From Planctomycetota bacterium (lineage in GTDB: Bacteria > Planctomycetota > UBA1135 > JACQFD01): 64,000 nt of DNA. The translations under genes and the position numbers were made by a program. The notes below the pieces were generated by a model. That model saw nothing but the letters and a program-made list of their open reading frames with translations, was not told the origin of the DNA and did not search any database. Location of the stretch: contig JAEUHX010000058.1 in assembly GCA_016792805.1 (NCBI GenBank), forward strand, positions 202,228-266,227, given 5' to 3'. Positions 34,808 to 44,217 of the stretch are shown in pieces (positions within the stretch are counted from its first letter, which is position 1; the number at the start of each line of letters is the position of its first letter).

Positions 34808-36916
34808 CTACTGCTTGACGATCTGTAGCGTCCAGGAGTTCAGCGTTCCGACATCGATCGAAGCGAGATCCTTCACCTTGAGCTGCCACGTGCCGTTGGG
34901 ATTCTTCCCATTCAGCACCGTGAGCGATTGCGCGGGCGCAGTCAACGTGTCGTAGGTCGTGATCACGTTGTCTGCCGATCCGCCAGTTCTGTTATGAAGA
35001 ATAACGGTCGTGCCGTCGGGATGGACGAGGCTCACCTGCAGGTCACCCTTGTAAGTGTGAGTGATGTTGCAGGAGAGATTGACGTCCACAACCGTCCCCG
35101 TCACGCCGCTGACCGAAAGGACCGACGTAATGCCGATCGTGTTGTTGTCGGGAATCGACAGCGGCACGTTCGTCGACGGGAAGTTCAACGTGGTCGTCGG
35201 GGGAGGCGGAGGCGGCGTCGTGCCTTGGGCGGCGAGCACGGCATTGTAGGCATTCACCTTTCCGTAGCCGTACTTCGTCGAAAAGCCGTTCACATAGCCG
35301 CCGCCGGCCGTATCGATCTTGGTCGCCGTATTGATGAGGTGCGTGCGGACTTGGGTATAGGTGAGGTTCGGGTTGATCGAGACCATCAAGCCCGCGACGC
35401 CCGCCACCAGCGGACAGGCCGACGACGTGCCACCGAAGCTGCTCGTGTAGTTGCTCGTGGAATAGCCGACGGAGCCCGTCCGATCGGTCGTCGTGATGCC
35501 GCTCGTCACGCCGCCGTTGGAAGGAGCGCACACGTCGAGCGTCGAACCGAAATTGCTGTAGTAAGCCTTCAGATCCTGGTCGGTCGACGCGGCGACGGCG
35601 ATCACGCGCGAGTAGGCGGCGTAGCCGTTGGCATCGACGTTCTTATTGTCATTACCCGCGGCAAAAAGCACGACGCAGCCCTTTCCGCCGCGGCCGTTGG
35701 TCGTGGCTGCGTCAATCGCGGCCTTGGTCGAGGAGGGCAGCGTCGCCACCGATCCGATCGGACCCCACGAGTTGCTAATGATGTGGGCGCCGTTCTGCCA
35801 CGCGAAATTAAACGATTCCGCCTCGTCGGCGATGGTTGCGCCGGAGACGATCAGGCGGATCGGCATTACCTTACAATTCGGGCAGGAGCCTGTGACGCCG
35901 ATGCCGTTGCTCCCCTTCGCCGCCGCGACACCGGCGCACGCCGTGGCGTGGTTCTCGCCAGAGCCCGCCGTTGGGTTGTTATTATTCGCAACCGCGTTCC
36001 AGCCCGTCACATAGGTGAGGTCTTGGTGGACGAGGTCCATGCCCGTGTCGATAACCGCAATGATCGTCGACGTGGACCCTTGAGTAACGTCCCACGCCTG
36101 CGGCGCGTCGATGTCCGCGTTCACCTTGGCGCCGCTCTGGCCCGTCGAGTTCAGGTGCCACTGACTCGTGTAAAGCGGATCATTGGGCGTATAGGTGGGA
36201 ACGCGGTCCACGACGAAGTCGGGGTTCGCGTAGTCGACGGCGTCGCGGAAACCTTCGAGGAGCAGGTTGCTCACTTCCACCGCGTTGAGGGGCGACTCCT
36301 TCGGGAGCTGCGCCACGAATGTGTTGGGGCCCGAGGCGAGCGACTTCACCACAGAAGCTCCGACACCGGCGAGGAGGCCGTCGGTCTCGGCCGTTGTGAG
36401 ATGATCGGCGAACTTCACAATAAATCGGTTCGTGCCGCCAAAGCGCTCCGTCTCGTGGAAGTACACGGGCTCAGCGTAGACCACCTGCGGGTCAGCCGTG
36501 ATCGCGCGTGCCACAGTCCGGAGATCATTCTCCGAGAGTCCTGGAAGCAGCGGGATGTACGCCGAGTTCCTTTCTGTGAAGTCCACTCCATCGAGCGACA
36601 CGCTGTCGACGCCCGCGTGCCCGGCCAGCACGCGCCGAGCCGTCTCGGCGCTGAGCCCCGCGGCCATGCGCACCGAGAGCATCGACACCGACGGGCGAAG
36701 CGGCACCTGCTGCTCACCGCGGCCGCCTGCGCGGAAATAGTGATCCGTGGGCGTCGCCTTCTCTCCGGCGGTCAGATCCGCAGGCAGGCCGGCGGGCGGG
36801 GCGGAGGTGCCGCCGCGAAGAGTGCCCTGCTGGGCGGTGACTCCGACGGCCGCGATACCCGCGACCGCCACAAAAAGGGTCCATGCAATCGAAGACAGAC
36901 GGAACTGCGTGCGCAT
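34808..36916 (-). CDS. Secreted subtilisin-family (S8) protease with C-terminal P-domain
   Basis: A 702-residue exported serine protease. Signal peptide about 1-28 from the ATG at 36916 (MRTQFRLS); the 43-residue extension to 37045 is rejected. A propeptide-like region runs to about 250. Catalytic triad: Asp290 in VIDTGMD, His323 in NHATACAGV and Ser498 in GGTSSACPL; oxyanion Asn in FAAGND. A Thr/Pro-rich linker (PPPPPPTTT) leads to a proprotein-convertase P-domain (about 590-702, SIPDN, THTYKGDLQVSLVHPDGT, NPNGTWQLKVKD). The enzyme degrades or processes proteins outside the cell; P-domains stabilise the catalytic domain. Divergent from the metallophosphoesterase gene. Confidence 0.93.
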   Translation of the reverse strand: MRTQFRLSSIAWTLFVAVAGIAAVGVTAQQGTLRGGTSAPPAGLPADLTAGEKATPTDHYFRAGGRGEQQVPLRPSVSMLSVRMAAGLSAETARRVLAGHAGVDSVSLDGVDFTERNSAYIPLLPGLSENDLRTVARAITADPQVVYAEPVYFHETERFGGTNRFIVKFADHLTTAETDGLLAGVGASVVKSLASGPNTFVAQLPKESPLNAVEVSNLLLEGFRDAVDYANPDFVVDRVPTYTPNDPLYTSQWHLNSTGQSGAKVNADIDAPQAWDVTQGSTSTIIAVIDTGMDLVHQDLTYVTGWNAVANNNNPTAGSGENHATACAGVAAAKGSNGIGVTGSCPNCKVMPIRLIVSGATIADEAESFNFAWQNGAHIISNSWGPIGSVATLPSSTKAAIDAATTNGRGGKGCVVLFAAGNDNKNVDANGYAAYSRVIAVAASTDQDLKAYYSNFGSTLDVCAPSNGGVTSGITTTDRTGSVGYSTSNYTSSFGGTSSACPLVAGVAGLMVSINPNLTYTQVRTHLINTATKIDTAGGGYVNGFSTKYGYGKVNAYNAVLAAQGTTPPPPPPTTTLNFPSTNVPLSIPDNNTIGITSVLSVSGVTGTVVDVNLSCNITHTYKGDLQVSLVHPDGTTVILHNRTGGSADNVITTYDTLTAPAQSLTVLNGKNPNGTWQLKVKDLASIDVGTLNSWTLQIVKQ

Positions 36917-37197
36917 GCCGTACTCCGAGGGTTGGGGACGGGGTGGAGAGACAGCACGACCGGCGGCGGCCTGCCGCGCGTCGCGCTGAGGTGGCTCTTC
37001 GGGGGAACCAGCCTGCGTCTCGGAACTGCTCGAGGCGTCTGACAAAGATCCCGCTCGTCGGCGTGACGTCCGGCGAGCGCGAGGAGTCTGCCGCGCCGAA
37101 AGCCCAATCGAAAGGGCCGCTTTCGAAAAGGTGACGGCTCAGCCTTCGCGAGACGGCGAATCGGCCGCAAGATGTTCCGCGCTGCACGCAACCCACT
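36917..37197. promoter_or_regulatory. Divergent promoter region, subtilase / metallophosphoesterase
   Basis: 281 bases separate the two starts, enough for independent promoters. I see no clear palindrome or sigma-factor site. Confidence 0.35.
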
Positions 37198-38400
37198 ATG
37201 CAAGCCCCGACGGACCCGCTGCCTCCGTACGATTTCCAGACTTGGTGGGCCTGTGTCGGTGAGTGGCAGGCCGTGAACCTCGCGCTCGCTACCATCGCGG
37301 CGCTGGTGATCCGCGGCTTCGCCCTCGGCCGGCTACCGCGGCGCCCCGAGGAGGGGCAGGGACGCCGCTGGCTTCGAGACGTTCTCGCGATGCTCGTGGC
37401 GCTCGTCCTCGCTCTCGGCGGCGTCGTCCTCGGCGGCGCCATGGCGCTCGTCGCCCATTTCCGGATCAGCGTCTTCATGCTGCCGGCCGCTTTTGCCTTC
37501 TATCTGTGCGGTCTTTGCCTGCCCGTGCTCGCGCTCGTGCCGGCGCTCACGCGCAAAGAGTGGCTTCGCGTAGCGACGGCGGCGATGCCGGTGGCGCTCT
37601 CGCTCGCGATGCTCTTCATCGAGCCCAACCGCCTCGAGATCCGCGAAGAAACCATTGAGCTTCCGACGCTGCCGCGCGGCTCGCGTATCAAGGTGGCGCA
37701 CCTTACAGATCTGCAGTGCGTGGAAGTGGGCGAGCGCGACCACGCCGCGGCAGCCGCCGTCGACCGCTTCGACCCCGATTTTGTTGCGTTCACCGGAGAT
37801 CTCATCGCGACGGGAATGCATCCGACGCTCGTGGCGCACGTCCGCGCGTGGCTCGCGGGACTGCGCTCCCGCTCGACGCGATATGTGGTGAACGGCGACT
37901 GCGACGGCGATTTCGACGGGCTCGTGCGCGACCTTCCTGGGATCGAGTATTTAAAAGATCGGGGTATGGCCGTCGATATCCGCGGCGCCAAGCTCTGGAT
38001 CGCCGGACTCGACAACAAAAAGCGACCGCCCGATCCGGCTCTCGCGCTGCGCGACGCCCCCGCCGGCGCCACGCGCATCTTCCTCGCTCACAACCCCGAT
38101 TACTTTGCGCACGCTTGGAAGGGCGGCGAATGGCACGCCGAACTCGGCCTCGCCGGACACACCCACGGCGGGCAGATCCAGCTGCCGTTCTATGGCGCTC
38201 CGGTCACGCTTACAAAAATCGGCCGGCGCTACGCCGACGGCGTCTTCGGCCCAGAGCAATTCTCGCCACAATTCCAGTGGCGCGTGGATCGGTTTGTGGT
38301 GTGCGCCGGGCTCGGGATGGAGGGAGGCTTCGCGCCGCGCGTGCGGCTGCTGCGTCCGCCCCAGGTGATGCTGCTCACGCTGGTCGGCCCGGAAAAGTAG
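37198..38400 (+). CDS. Membrane-anchored calcineurin-like metallophosphoesterase (YkuE/YaeI-like)
   Basis: A 400-residue protein with three or four N-terminal TM segments (about 25-45, 62-90, 92-118, 124-142) and a phosphoesterase domain on the far side (about 160-400). Motifs: HLTDLQ where DLH is usual, FTGDLIA, VVNGDCDGD where GNHD is usual, FLAHNPDYF and GLAGHTHGGQI. The two substitutions change likely metal or proton-shuttle residues; GHTHGG and AHNPD are intact, so activity is likely but not certain. YkuE-type enzymes in other bacteria hydrolyse phospholipid-like or UDP-sugar substrates. ATG start; no upstream neighbour on the strand. Confidence 0.85.
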   Translation: MQAPTDPLPPYDFQTWWACVGEWQAVNLALATIAALVIRGFALGRLPRRPEEGQGRRWLRDVLAMLVALVLALGGVVLGGAMALVAHFRISVFMLPAAFAFYLCGLCLPVLALVPALTRKEWLRVATAAMPVALSLAMLFIEPNRLEIREETIELPTLPRGSRIKVAHLTDLQCVEVGERDHAAAAAVDRFDPDFVAFTGDLIATGMHPTLVAHVRAWLAGLRSRSTRYVVNGDCDGDFDGLVRDLPGIEYLKDRGMAVDIRGAKLWIAGLDNKKRPPDPALALRDAPAGATRIFLAHNPDYFAHAWKGGEWHAELGLAGHTHGGQIQLPFYGAPVTLTKIGRRYADGVFGPEQFSPQFQWRVDRFVVCAGLGMEGGFAPRVRLLRPPQVMLLTLVGPEK

Positions 38401-38438
38401 CTTCCCGGCGATTGGAGGCTTCCGCGCCCGCGGAGAGT

Positions 38439-39011
38439 TCAAGAATGTGGGGCGCGGCGCGGGGGCCTCTTGTGTGGCGTCGGCGGAATCGCGGCGCCTT
38501 CGCGCTCAAGGAGGGCGCGCTTCACATCGAGAAGGCACGCCGCCCCGGCGAAGCCGCCGAGCCCAGAGGCCGCCACGACGCGATGGCACGGCAGCACGAT
38601 CGGAATGCGATTGCGCGCCATGACGCGCCCGATGGCGCGGGCGGCGCCGGGGCTTCCGGCGCGCGCGGCAAGCTCGCCGTATGTCGCCACGGTGCCGTAG
38701 GGAATCTGGGCGAGCGCCCGCAGCACCCGTTTCTCGAATTCGGTGCCGTGGGCGCGAAGCGGCAGGTCGAACGTGCGTCGACGCCCTGCGAAATACTCCT
38801 CGAGCTGGCGGCGTGCGCTCGCGAGGGTCGGAGTCTCGCCGGGCGACGCGCCGCGCGGAAGCCGCGCAACGAACTCACTTTTGCGCGTTCCCGGCAGCGA
38901 GATATCACAAATCTCGGCCGCCGTGCCGGCGACCCAAACGGTGCCCAGCTCGGTCGGAATGGGGAGATAGCGGATCGCGGCGAGATCGGCGATGCAGGGG
39001 GCGGCTTCCAT
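38439..39011 (-). CDS. ogt: Methylated-DNA--protein-cysteine S-methyltransferase (Ogt-type)
   Basis: A 190-residue suicide repair protein that takes methyl groups from O6-methylguanine or O4-methylthymine in DNA. The C-terminal half has the alkyl-acceptor motif VLPCHRVV, preceded by GTVATYGELA (recognition helix) and RAIGRVMARNRIP (RxV-type Arg finger), all in family spacing. The N-terminal 90 residues match Ogt-type folding and lack the zinc-binding cysteines of Ada. Stop codon lies 38 bases from the convergent metallophosphoesterase stop; ATG is 61 bases from the divergent glycosyltransferase start, so the two share a short promoter region. Confidence 0.94.
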   Translation of the reverse strand: MEAAPCIADLAAIRYLPIPTELGTVWVAGTAAEICDISLPGTRKSEFVARLPRGASPGETPTLASARRQLEEYFAGRRRTFDLPLRAHGTEFEKRVLRALAQIPYGTVATYGELAARAGSPGAARAIGRVMARNRIPIVLPCHRVVAASGLGGFAGAACLLDVKRALLEREGAAIPPTPHKRPPRRAPHS

Positions 39012-39072
39012 GGCCGCGCCATGGTGGCGCGCAGGAGCGTCGCGCGCGAGAGACGGTACGATTGCGCTGCTG

Positions 39073-40617
39073 ATGGAATCGCTCGCGCGCCGGCTTGCCC
39101 TCGCCTTCGTGGCCGCGGCCGTGGCCGTGGTGGCAATCCGAGGCGCCTGGCTCGAGACGATCCCAATCGACGGCGCCTACTACGTCGCGAAAGCGCAGTC
39201 GCTCGGGCGGCTCGAAGGGCTGCGGGTTCCGTGGGGAACTGGCGTCGACGCGAAGTTCTTCCCGGGGCTCTCGCTACTGATGGCGCTGCCGCTGCGGCTG
39301 CTCGGACTGCCGTGGGGTTGGATCCTGGTGGAGGCGGCGAGCCTCGGAGCGGCCGCATATCTGACAGCGCGCCTCGGACGGCGCCTCGGGCTTGGCGCCG
39401 TGGGCTGCGCCGCGGCGGCGGCGCTCTTCGCCGTCGATCCGCTGGTGATCAAGTGGGCGAGCGTCCCTTATTCGGAAATCCCGGCGCTCACCTTTGCGCT
39501 CGCGGCGATCGAGTTCGCATTTGTAGCTTCGGAGTCGAAGCCGCGCGGCGCGCGCGAAGTCGCCGCCGCGCTCGTGCTCGGCATCGCCGCCACGATGCGC
39601 CTCGAGGCGCTGATCGCGCTCCCGATCCTAGGGCTGATCGCGCTGCGCGGCCGATCTCCCGTGCGCGGTTTGTTGACGGCGGCGGCACTCGGCGTGGCCG
39701 CGCTGCTGCCGCTCGGCGCGCACGTGGCAGTGATGTCGACGCAGGGGGTCGACCCTGGGCGGATTCATTATGTTCAAGAATTCATCGCGAACTTCCGCTG
39801 GGCGAAGTACCGCGAGAACGTGTCGTCGTTCGCTTTCGAACTGGCGCGCGCCGTTCCGCCGAAACCCCACTATCTGGCCGCGATGCCGGTTTCTGTGGTG
39901 AGCGCACAGGCGGCGGCGCGGCCAATCGTAGCGCTCGTGAGCCTCGTCGGGATTGCTTTCGCGCTGCTCGGCACGAAGCGTATCGCTGCGGGGCTTGCGC
40001 TCGCGAATTTGTTGCTCTACCCGATCATCCACGGGCTGTGGCATTACAACGACGCGCGATTCTTGATTATTGTGTGGCCGCTGCAGGCGATCTTCTTCGG
40101 CAGCGGCGTCGAGGCGCTTCTCACGGTGCTGCCGCTCGTGCTGGCGCGCGGAGTGATCCGGCGCGGGAACCAGGCGCAGGAGGTCGTGGCGGCGCTGCTT
40201 CTCGTGGTGGTACCGGCGTGCTGCGCGGCGCTGCTCGCCTGCGGCGAGCGCACCGCGGCGATCCATGCGGGGGAATGGGTGAATGCAACACAGGGGCCGG
40301 CGCTCGAGTTCGAGCGCAAGCTCGGCGAGGTCGTGGCACCCGACGCGACGGGCTACTTCGAAATCGGCGGACCGATGCTCGCCATGAGCCGGCGCGGCCC
40401 GGTGAAATTCACTTTTCCGATCAAGGACTTCTTCGAGGCCGACCTGCCGCCGAGCGCCGTCGCCGCGCAGCTGGAGCGCGGCAACGCCTTCGTCGTCACC
40501 GGCGAAAAACCCGACACCTGGCGCGAAAAGTACGTTCCCGACCCCGCGAAGCGCCCCCGATTTGTGGCCGTTCTGGAAGAGCCGCGCCGCACGGTGCTGG
40601 TTTACCGCGCGCCGTGA
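39073..40617 (+). CDS. GT-C-fold glycosyltransferase (ArnT/GT39/PMT-like)
   Basis: A 514-residue polytopic membrane protein with about 10-11 hydrophobic segments and a C-terminal periplasmic tail. The first loop carries DGAYY (the acidic motif of GT-C enzymes) after one TM segment, then PGLSLLMALPL and further TMs. This matches the dolichyl/undecaprenyl-phosphate-sugar-dependent glycosyltransferases that glycosylate lipids or proteins on the outer face of the membrane. The acceptor is not identifiable. ATG at 39073 is chosen; the 27 upstream residues of the open frame are shadow. Divergent from ogt. Confidence 0.82.
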   Translation: MESLARRLALAFVAAAVAVVAIRGAWLETIPIDGAYYVAKAQSLGRLEGLRVPWGTGVDAKFFPGLSLLMALPLRLLGLPWGWILVEAASLGAAAYLTARLGRRLGLGAVGCAAAAALFAVDPLVIKWASVPYSEIPALTFALAAIEFAFVASESKPRGAREVAAALVLGIAATMRLEALIALPILGLIALRGRSPVRGLLTAAALGVAALLPLGAHVAVMSTQGVDPGRIHYVQEFIANFRWAKYRENVSSFAFELARAVPPKPHYLAAMPVSVVSAQAAARPIVALVSLVGIAFALLGTKRIAAGLALANLLLYPIIHGLWHYNDARFLIIVWPLQAIFFGSGVEALLTVLPLVLARGVIRRGNQAQEVVAALLLVVVPACCAALLACGERTAAIHAGEWVNATQGPALEFERKLGEVVAPDATGYFEIGGPMLAMSRRGPVKFTFPIKDFFEADLPPSAVAAQLERGNAFVVTGEKPDTWREKYVPDPAKRPRFVAVLEEPRRTVLVYRAP

Positions 40618-41064
40618 CCAAGAGCCATTGCTTGCCTCCGCTATGAACTCGAGGGGGAGTACTTCGACGTCCCAGAGAGGTGATTCAATTCGGACCGCCA
40701 GCGGTCCCTTGGAGAGAAAATGCGCGGGAGATCGATGCCGAACTCAAGTCGTTCCACTGAAGCAAGCCAGTTCTCTTCGCCGTCGGCATTCGATCCGGCG
40801 CCATGCAGTGCAAAAAATCGATTCAAGGAATACAGTATTCGCTCCACTCTTCGACCACACTAGGGAGAGTTAGTCGCCACACTGTCGAAGAGCCTGAACC
40901 ATCTATCAATAATTGTGTAGCTTACACCATCTAGCGATCGCACAATTTACGCCGATCGCCTCTCGGGCATCATTGGGGGGGATTCACTTCTATCACGATT
41001 ATCTCTTTGCTGTGCGCCGTGCCCCAGGAATTCCCCGCACGATTGGCGTCCGCGTCATGGCTGG
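40618..41064. other. 447-base intergenic stretch
   Basis: Lies between the ends of two convergent genes (glycosyltransferase and FG-GAP protein). No open frame has recognisable coding character and I see no terminator hairpin or repeat. GC content is visibly lower than the surroundings. Confidence 0.5.
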
Positions 41065-42765
41065 CTACTGAATTGTAAGCTGAATTCCATTCGACGCGCT
41101 AAGCCCGAATGGAAAGTTCCAGCTCGCACCACAGTATGGCCACGCCCAGACAACCTGCGAATAGTAGCTGTTTCCCGAAAGGGTGGGGATGTTCGGAATC
41201 ACCACGTGAACTGCAGCATAACCAGCCCATTGACTGAAAATATCGAGAGCATGTACATCAGTTGAAGTTCCGAGATCGACATATACTGGTATTCCGATCC
41301 CAAAAGGGTTCGCTCCGCTAGGACTGGCCCGATTGCCAATCAGAAGCAGGCCAAGGGGCGGATTCGGCGACGATGAAGGTGCATTAGTACTGATGAAGCC
41401 GACAGCATGTCCGACAACTGCAGGCGTAGAAAGGAAGTGTGCGTTGACGTTACCGCACGATGGAGTCGAGTGGCCGAACGCAGATCCATACAAAGACCCA
41501 GATGAAGCGTCACCAAAAAGCAGCGTGAGCGTGCTCGCCCCGTTGTTACCGACAACGCAGTCGCTTCTTCCGTCCATTCGAATGTCGCCAACGGCGATTC
41601 GGTAGGCATCGGCCTGAACTGAAGTAAGTGCGGGTGATGAAAACGAGCCGGTTCCATCGCCGAGGTGGATTGCCAAGTACGATGGTGGCCCCTGAATTGA
41701 AACGACCAAGTCGCTCGCCAAATCGCCATCCATATCAGCGATATTAATAAAGACGGACTTAGGTCCCCCCGCTCGGATTGGTCCAGCACCCGATGAGTTG
41801 AATGCGCCGCTTGGTGTGCCCAAGAGCAGTGAAACGCTCGATGATAGCTCGTTAGCTGTAGCAAGATCGGGTAAGGAGTCGCCGTTCAGATCACCGGTTG
41901 CAAGCCCCCGAGGGGCGAGGCCCACGGAATAGGTTGCCGATGGTCCGGGTGGGAAGAAACCTGCGCCATTATTCAGATGTGTTGTGACAAATCCCGGAAT
42001 GCTCAATGAGCCGCCTCCGTAGTTTGCCACGCCAATATCAAGATCGCCGTCAAGATCGAAATCCGCCGACACCAGCTCGGATGGACGATAGCCCGCGACG
42101 AAGCTAAGCGTCGGCAATGGGCTGAAGTGAGGCATCGCTCCCTGATTGACGAACAGGTGGATTCCGGTGGTCTCACAAGCAACCGCGAGATCGACCAAGC
42201 CATCTCCGCTATAATCACTAATTGAAATAGAATTTGCTGGGCCCAGCCCAAGTAGCGGTGTACCGGGAACTTCGGTGAATGTTCCTGTTCCGCTCCCTGT
42301 TGCGACACCAATTCCCGCCGATGAATCGTGTGTCGCACAGACAACGTCTAGCGAGCCATCCAAGCTGAAATCGCCGAATGCAATATCAACAGGTAGACTC
42401 CCGAGCCCTAGAGAGGGCGAGTGGTAAGTAAAATCACCCGCGCCATTTCCATTGAAAACCAGCAGTGCGCTCAGTCCGTCGGTTGAAACCGCGATGTCAG
42501 GAATTCCGTCACCTGTCAATTCTGCGACTCTGACAGCGAGTGGTTCCTGTGAGGCATTTGGAAGGCTCATCGATGATTGTCCAGCGAAAGTTGACACTTG
42601 AGGCATCGCAAACACTACCCCGTCCTCGGCAATCAGCATGAGGCACGCGAGTACAGAGTAATGGACGAAATCCATTCGTCGAAAAGCCTTAAGATACGAA
42701 GCCCCAAACATTCTGGGTCTCCAAATGCTGCCGTCCACTGACGGGGGAGGAATCATCATCATCAT
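41065..42765 (-). CDS. Lower-GC secreted FG-GAP/VCBS repeat protein
   Basis: A 566-residue protein with the same plan as the 23.6 kb gene: leader with a hydrophobic stretch about 31-55, about seven FG-GAP blades (ELTGDGIPD, DFSLDGSLD, DYSGDGLVD, DFDLDGDLD, DLNGDSLPD, DMDGDLASD, DIRMDGRSD), and a C-terminal domain ending ASNGIQLTIQ. It starts with four consecutive ATG codons preceded at 6 bases by a perfect AGGAGG site. Base composition is nearer 50-55% GC than its neighbours, with more A/T at third positions, suggesting later arrival or different selection. No enzyme motif. Confidence 0.85.
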   Translation of the reverse strand: MMMMIPPPSVDGSIWRPRMFGASYLKAFRRMDFVHYSVLACLMLIAEDGVVFAMPQVSTFAGQSSMSLPNASQEPLAVRVAELTGDGIPDIAVSTDGLSALLVFNGNGAGDFTYHSPSLGLGSLPVDIAFGDFSLDGSLDVVCATHDSSAGIGVATGSGTGTFTEVPGTPLLGLGPANSISISDYSGDGLVDLAVACETTGIHLFVNQGAMPHFSPLPTLSFVAGYRPSELVSADFDLDGDLDIGVANYGGGSLSIPGFVTTHLNNGAGFFPPGPSATYSVGLAPRGLATGDLNGDSLPDLATANELSSSVSLLLGTPSGAFNSSGAGPIRAGGPKSVFINIADMDGDLASDLVVSIQGPPSYLAIHLGDGTGSFSSPALTSVQADAYRIAVGDIRMDGRSDCVVGNNGASTLTLLFGDASSGSLYGSAFGHSTPSCGNVNAHFLSTPAVVGHAVGFISTNAPSSSPNPPLGLLLIGNRASPSGANPFGIGIPVYVDLGTSTDVHALDIFSQWAGYAAVHVVIPNIPTLSGNSYYSQVVWAWPYCGASWNFPFGLSASNGIQLTIQ

Positions 42766-42968
42766 TCTTAGCCTCCTGAGTAGGGTTCGAATCCTATTTG
42801 AGAAGGCGGGACTACGTCAACCAGAGAGGTCGCGGCAAGTGCGCTCGGAGTCGATGATCGAAGTTGCAAACACGTACGCCCGATGACTTGGAACGCGATT
42901 CGAGTTCCGGGGCGTCCGAGAGCGAGATCGCATGCCTCGAGTGCGAACAGGAGCAGATTGAGGCAGCC

Positions 42969-43001
42969 AAAAAAAAGCCGCGCGCCAGGGGCGCACGGCT
43001 T
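42969..43001 (-). terminator. Intrinsic terminator downstream of the DUF481 gene
   Basis: On the minus strand a 12-bp stem with one mismatch (AAGCCGTGCGCC/GGCGCGCGGCTT) and 3-base loop is followed by eight Ts (seen as eight As at 42969-42976 on plus). It lies about 185 bases beyond the DUF481 stop; repeat copy C lies between. Confidence 0.8.
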
Positions 43002-43035
43002 CAGTAGGAAACCGAATTGAACTCCGAGGTGGACT

Positions 43036-43185
43036 CATAAGTCATCCGAGCTGCGCGCGGGCCTCGTGGCCCACCTCTGTGTCGCCTCGTCCTCGACGGA
43101 ACTCCTTGTTACGCCTGGGGCGAGGCTCCTTGCGCTGGACGACGATTCCTCGCGCTCGCTTTGCGAAGCACTTATAAAACCACCT
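43036..43185 (-). repeat. Dispersed intergenic repeat, copy C
   Basis: Read on the minus strand it aligns closely with copy A: GCAAAGCGAGCGCGAGGAAT, then GGAGTTCCGTCGAGGACGAG and CGCGCGCAGCTCGGATGACT. It begins immediately after the DUF481 stop codon and ends before the terminator, so it lies in that gene's 3' untranslated region. Confidence 0.85.
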
Positions 43186-44217
43186 CTAGAAGCTCAATCC
43201 GACGCTCAGCACGTAGCGCACATCGGTGCGCTCGGCGCCGGAGGCCGGCGTGTTGTCGTAGCGCAGCTCGACGCGCGCCTCGGCGAACATCGAGGAGGTG
43301 AGCGACGCACGCAGACCCCAGCGGGCATCCACGAAGTGATCGTCGGCACTCTCCAGACCGGGGAACCACTCGACCGTATGGAAGCCGTTCACGCTGTCGG
43401 AGAACTTGCCGTCCATCGCGTAGGCGAGGCGGAGCGCCAGCGTATCGTTGGTCGGCGTATTGTTACGGTAGTCCTCATAGAACCACGTGAGGCCCTGCTC
43501 CGTCCGGAAGTTGAACGTGCCGCTCTCGACCCACTGTTCACCGAGGCCGGCGCCAGCCACAAGTCGCAGATCCAAGTTGGCGATCGCGTCCTTCTCAGCC
43601 CGGGCGAATCCGCTGAAGTAGATCTTCTTCGACACGAAATAGTCGTACTTGAGAGCCCCACGATAGAGACGCGAGCCGGTGTCATATTCGTGAGTGCTCT
43701 TGTTCTTGATACGGCTCTCGAGGTAGCCCGCGTTAAATGTAATACGATCGTCTTCGCTGCGCCGGTTCGCGTTGAAGTCCACCGTTGCAAGATTGGTGTC
43801 CGCGTTGCCGCGCGTCATGATCAATCCCGCGCTGATATCGCCCACCCACTTCACAGGAGGAGGATTGATCTTTCCGATCTGTGTAATCGGCAGCCCCTGC
43901 CCCTGCAGCACACCAGTCTTCTCGATGCGAATCTGACCATCGACTCCGGCCAGCGCCTTCTGGTGCACGACGGTGCCATCGGCAAAGTGGATGTCGATCG
44001 GCTCGTCCGTCGAGAACGTCTTGATCTTGTCAAGCGGGATCGAGATGGCTCCGAGCGACTCGGACGTCACTTTGAGCGCGCCATCTGCGGCGCCGGTGAC
44101 CTTGCCGAGCACGCGCTCGCCGTTCTTGAGGAGGATCTCATCCGCGAAGGCGGGCGCCGCAAGGAGCGCGAGAGCCACGACGCCGGGGGCGGCATGCGTG
44201 AGGATGGGCTTCTGCAT
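43186..44217 (-). CDS. DUF481-family outer-membrane beta-barrel protein
   Basis: A 343-residue exported protein: signal peptide (ALALLAAPAFA), an N-terminal small domain of the type DEILLKNGERVLGKV...ISIPLDKIKTF, then a DUF481 barrel (about 110-343, GDISAGLIMTRGNADTNLATV, YEDYRNNTP, ARVELRYDNTPASG) ending in Phe as outer-membrane proteins usually do. DUF481 proteins (YdiY-type) are acid-induced or salt-stress outer-membrane proteins of unclear role. I chose the ATG at 44217; the 60-residue extension is rejected. Followed by repeat copy C and an intrinsic terminator. Confidence 0.88.
   Translation of the reverse strand: MQKPILTHAAPGVVALALLAAPAFADEILLKNGERVLGKVTGAADGALKVTSESLGAISIPLDKIKTFSTDEPIDIHFADGTVVHQKALAGVDGQIRIEKTGVLQGQGLPITQIGKINPPPVKWVGDISAGLIMTRGNADTNLATVDFNANRRSEDDRITFNAGYLESRIKNKSTHEYDTGSRLYRGALKYDYFVSKKIYFSGFARAEKDAIANLDLRLVAGAGLGEQWVESGTFNFRTEQGLTWFYEDYRNNTPTNDTLALRLAYAMDGKFSDSVNGFHTVEWFPGLESADDHFVDARWGLRASLTSSMFAEARVELRYDNTPASGAERTDVRYVLSVGLSF

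Larger units (their letters stand above)
42766..43185. other. 420-base gap with an intrinsic terminator and a dispersed repeat
   Basis: Holds the terminator at 42969-43001 and repeat copy C at 43036-43185. A short hydrophilic frame on the plus strand (about 42863-43006) has no start codon and I do not annotate it. Nothing else is supported. Confidence 0.6.

Noticed and set aside
32585-34828. 747-residue open frame on plus, opposite the kinase
   Set aside because: It mirrors the kinase codon by codon, is Arg/His-rich and low in complexity, and the kinase has clear family motifs on the other strand.
34928-37042. 704-residue open frame on plus, opposite the subtilase
   Set aside because: Antisense to the protease triad motifs; Arg/His/Val-rich, no family pattern.
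37716-40646. 976-residue open frame across metallophosphoesterase, ogt and glycosyltransferase
   Set aside because: Spans three genes on both strands with an Arg/Ala-rich composition typical of high-GC shadows.
42863-43006. Short plus-strand frame ending in a Lys/Arg-rich tail
   Set aside because: No start codon with ribosome site, and its last third overlaps the terminator hairpin on minus; could be a gene remnant but unsupported.
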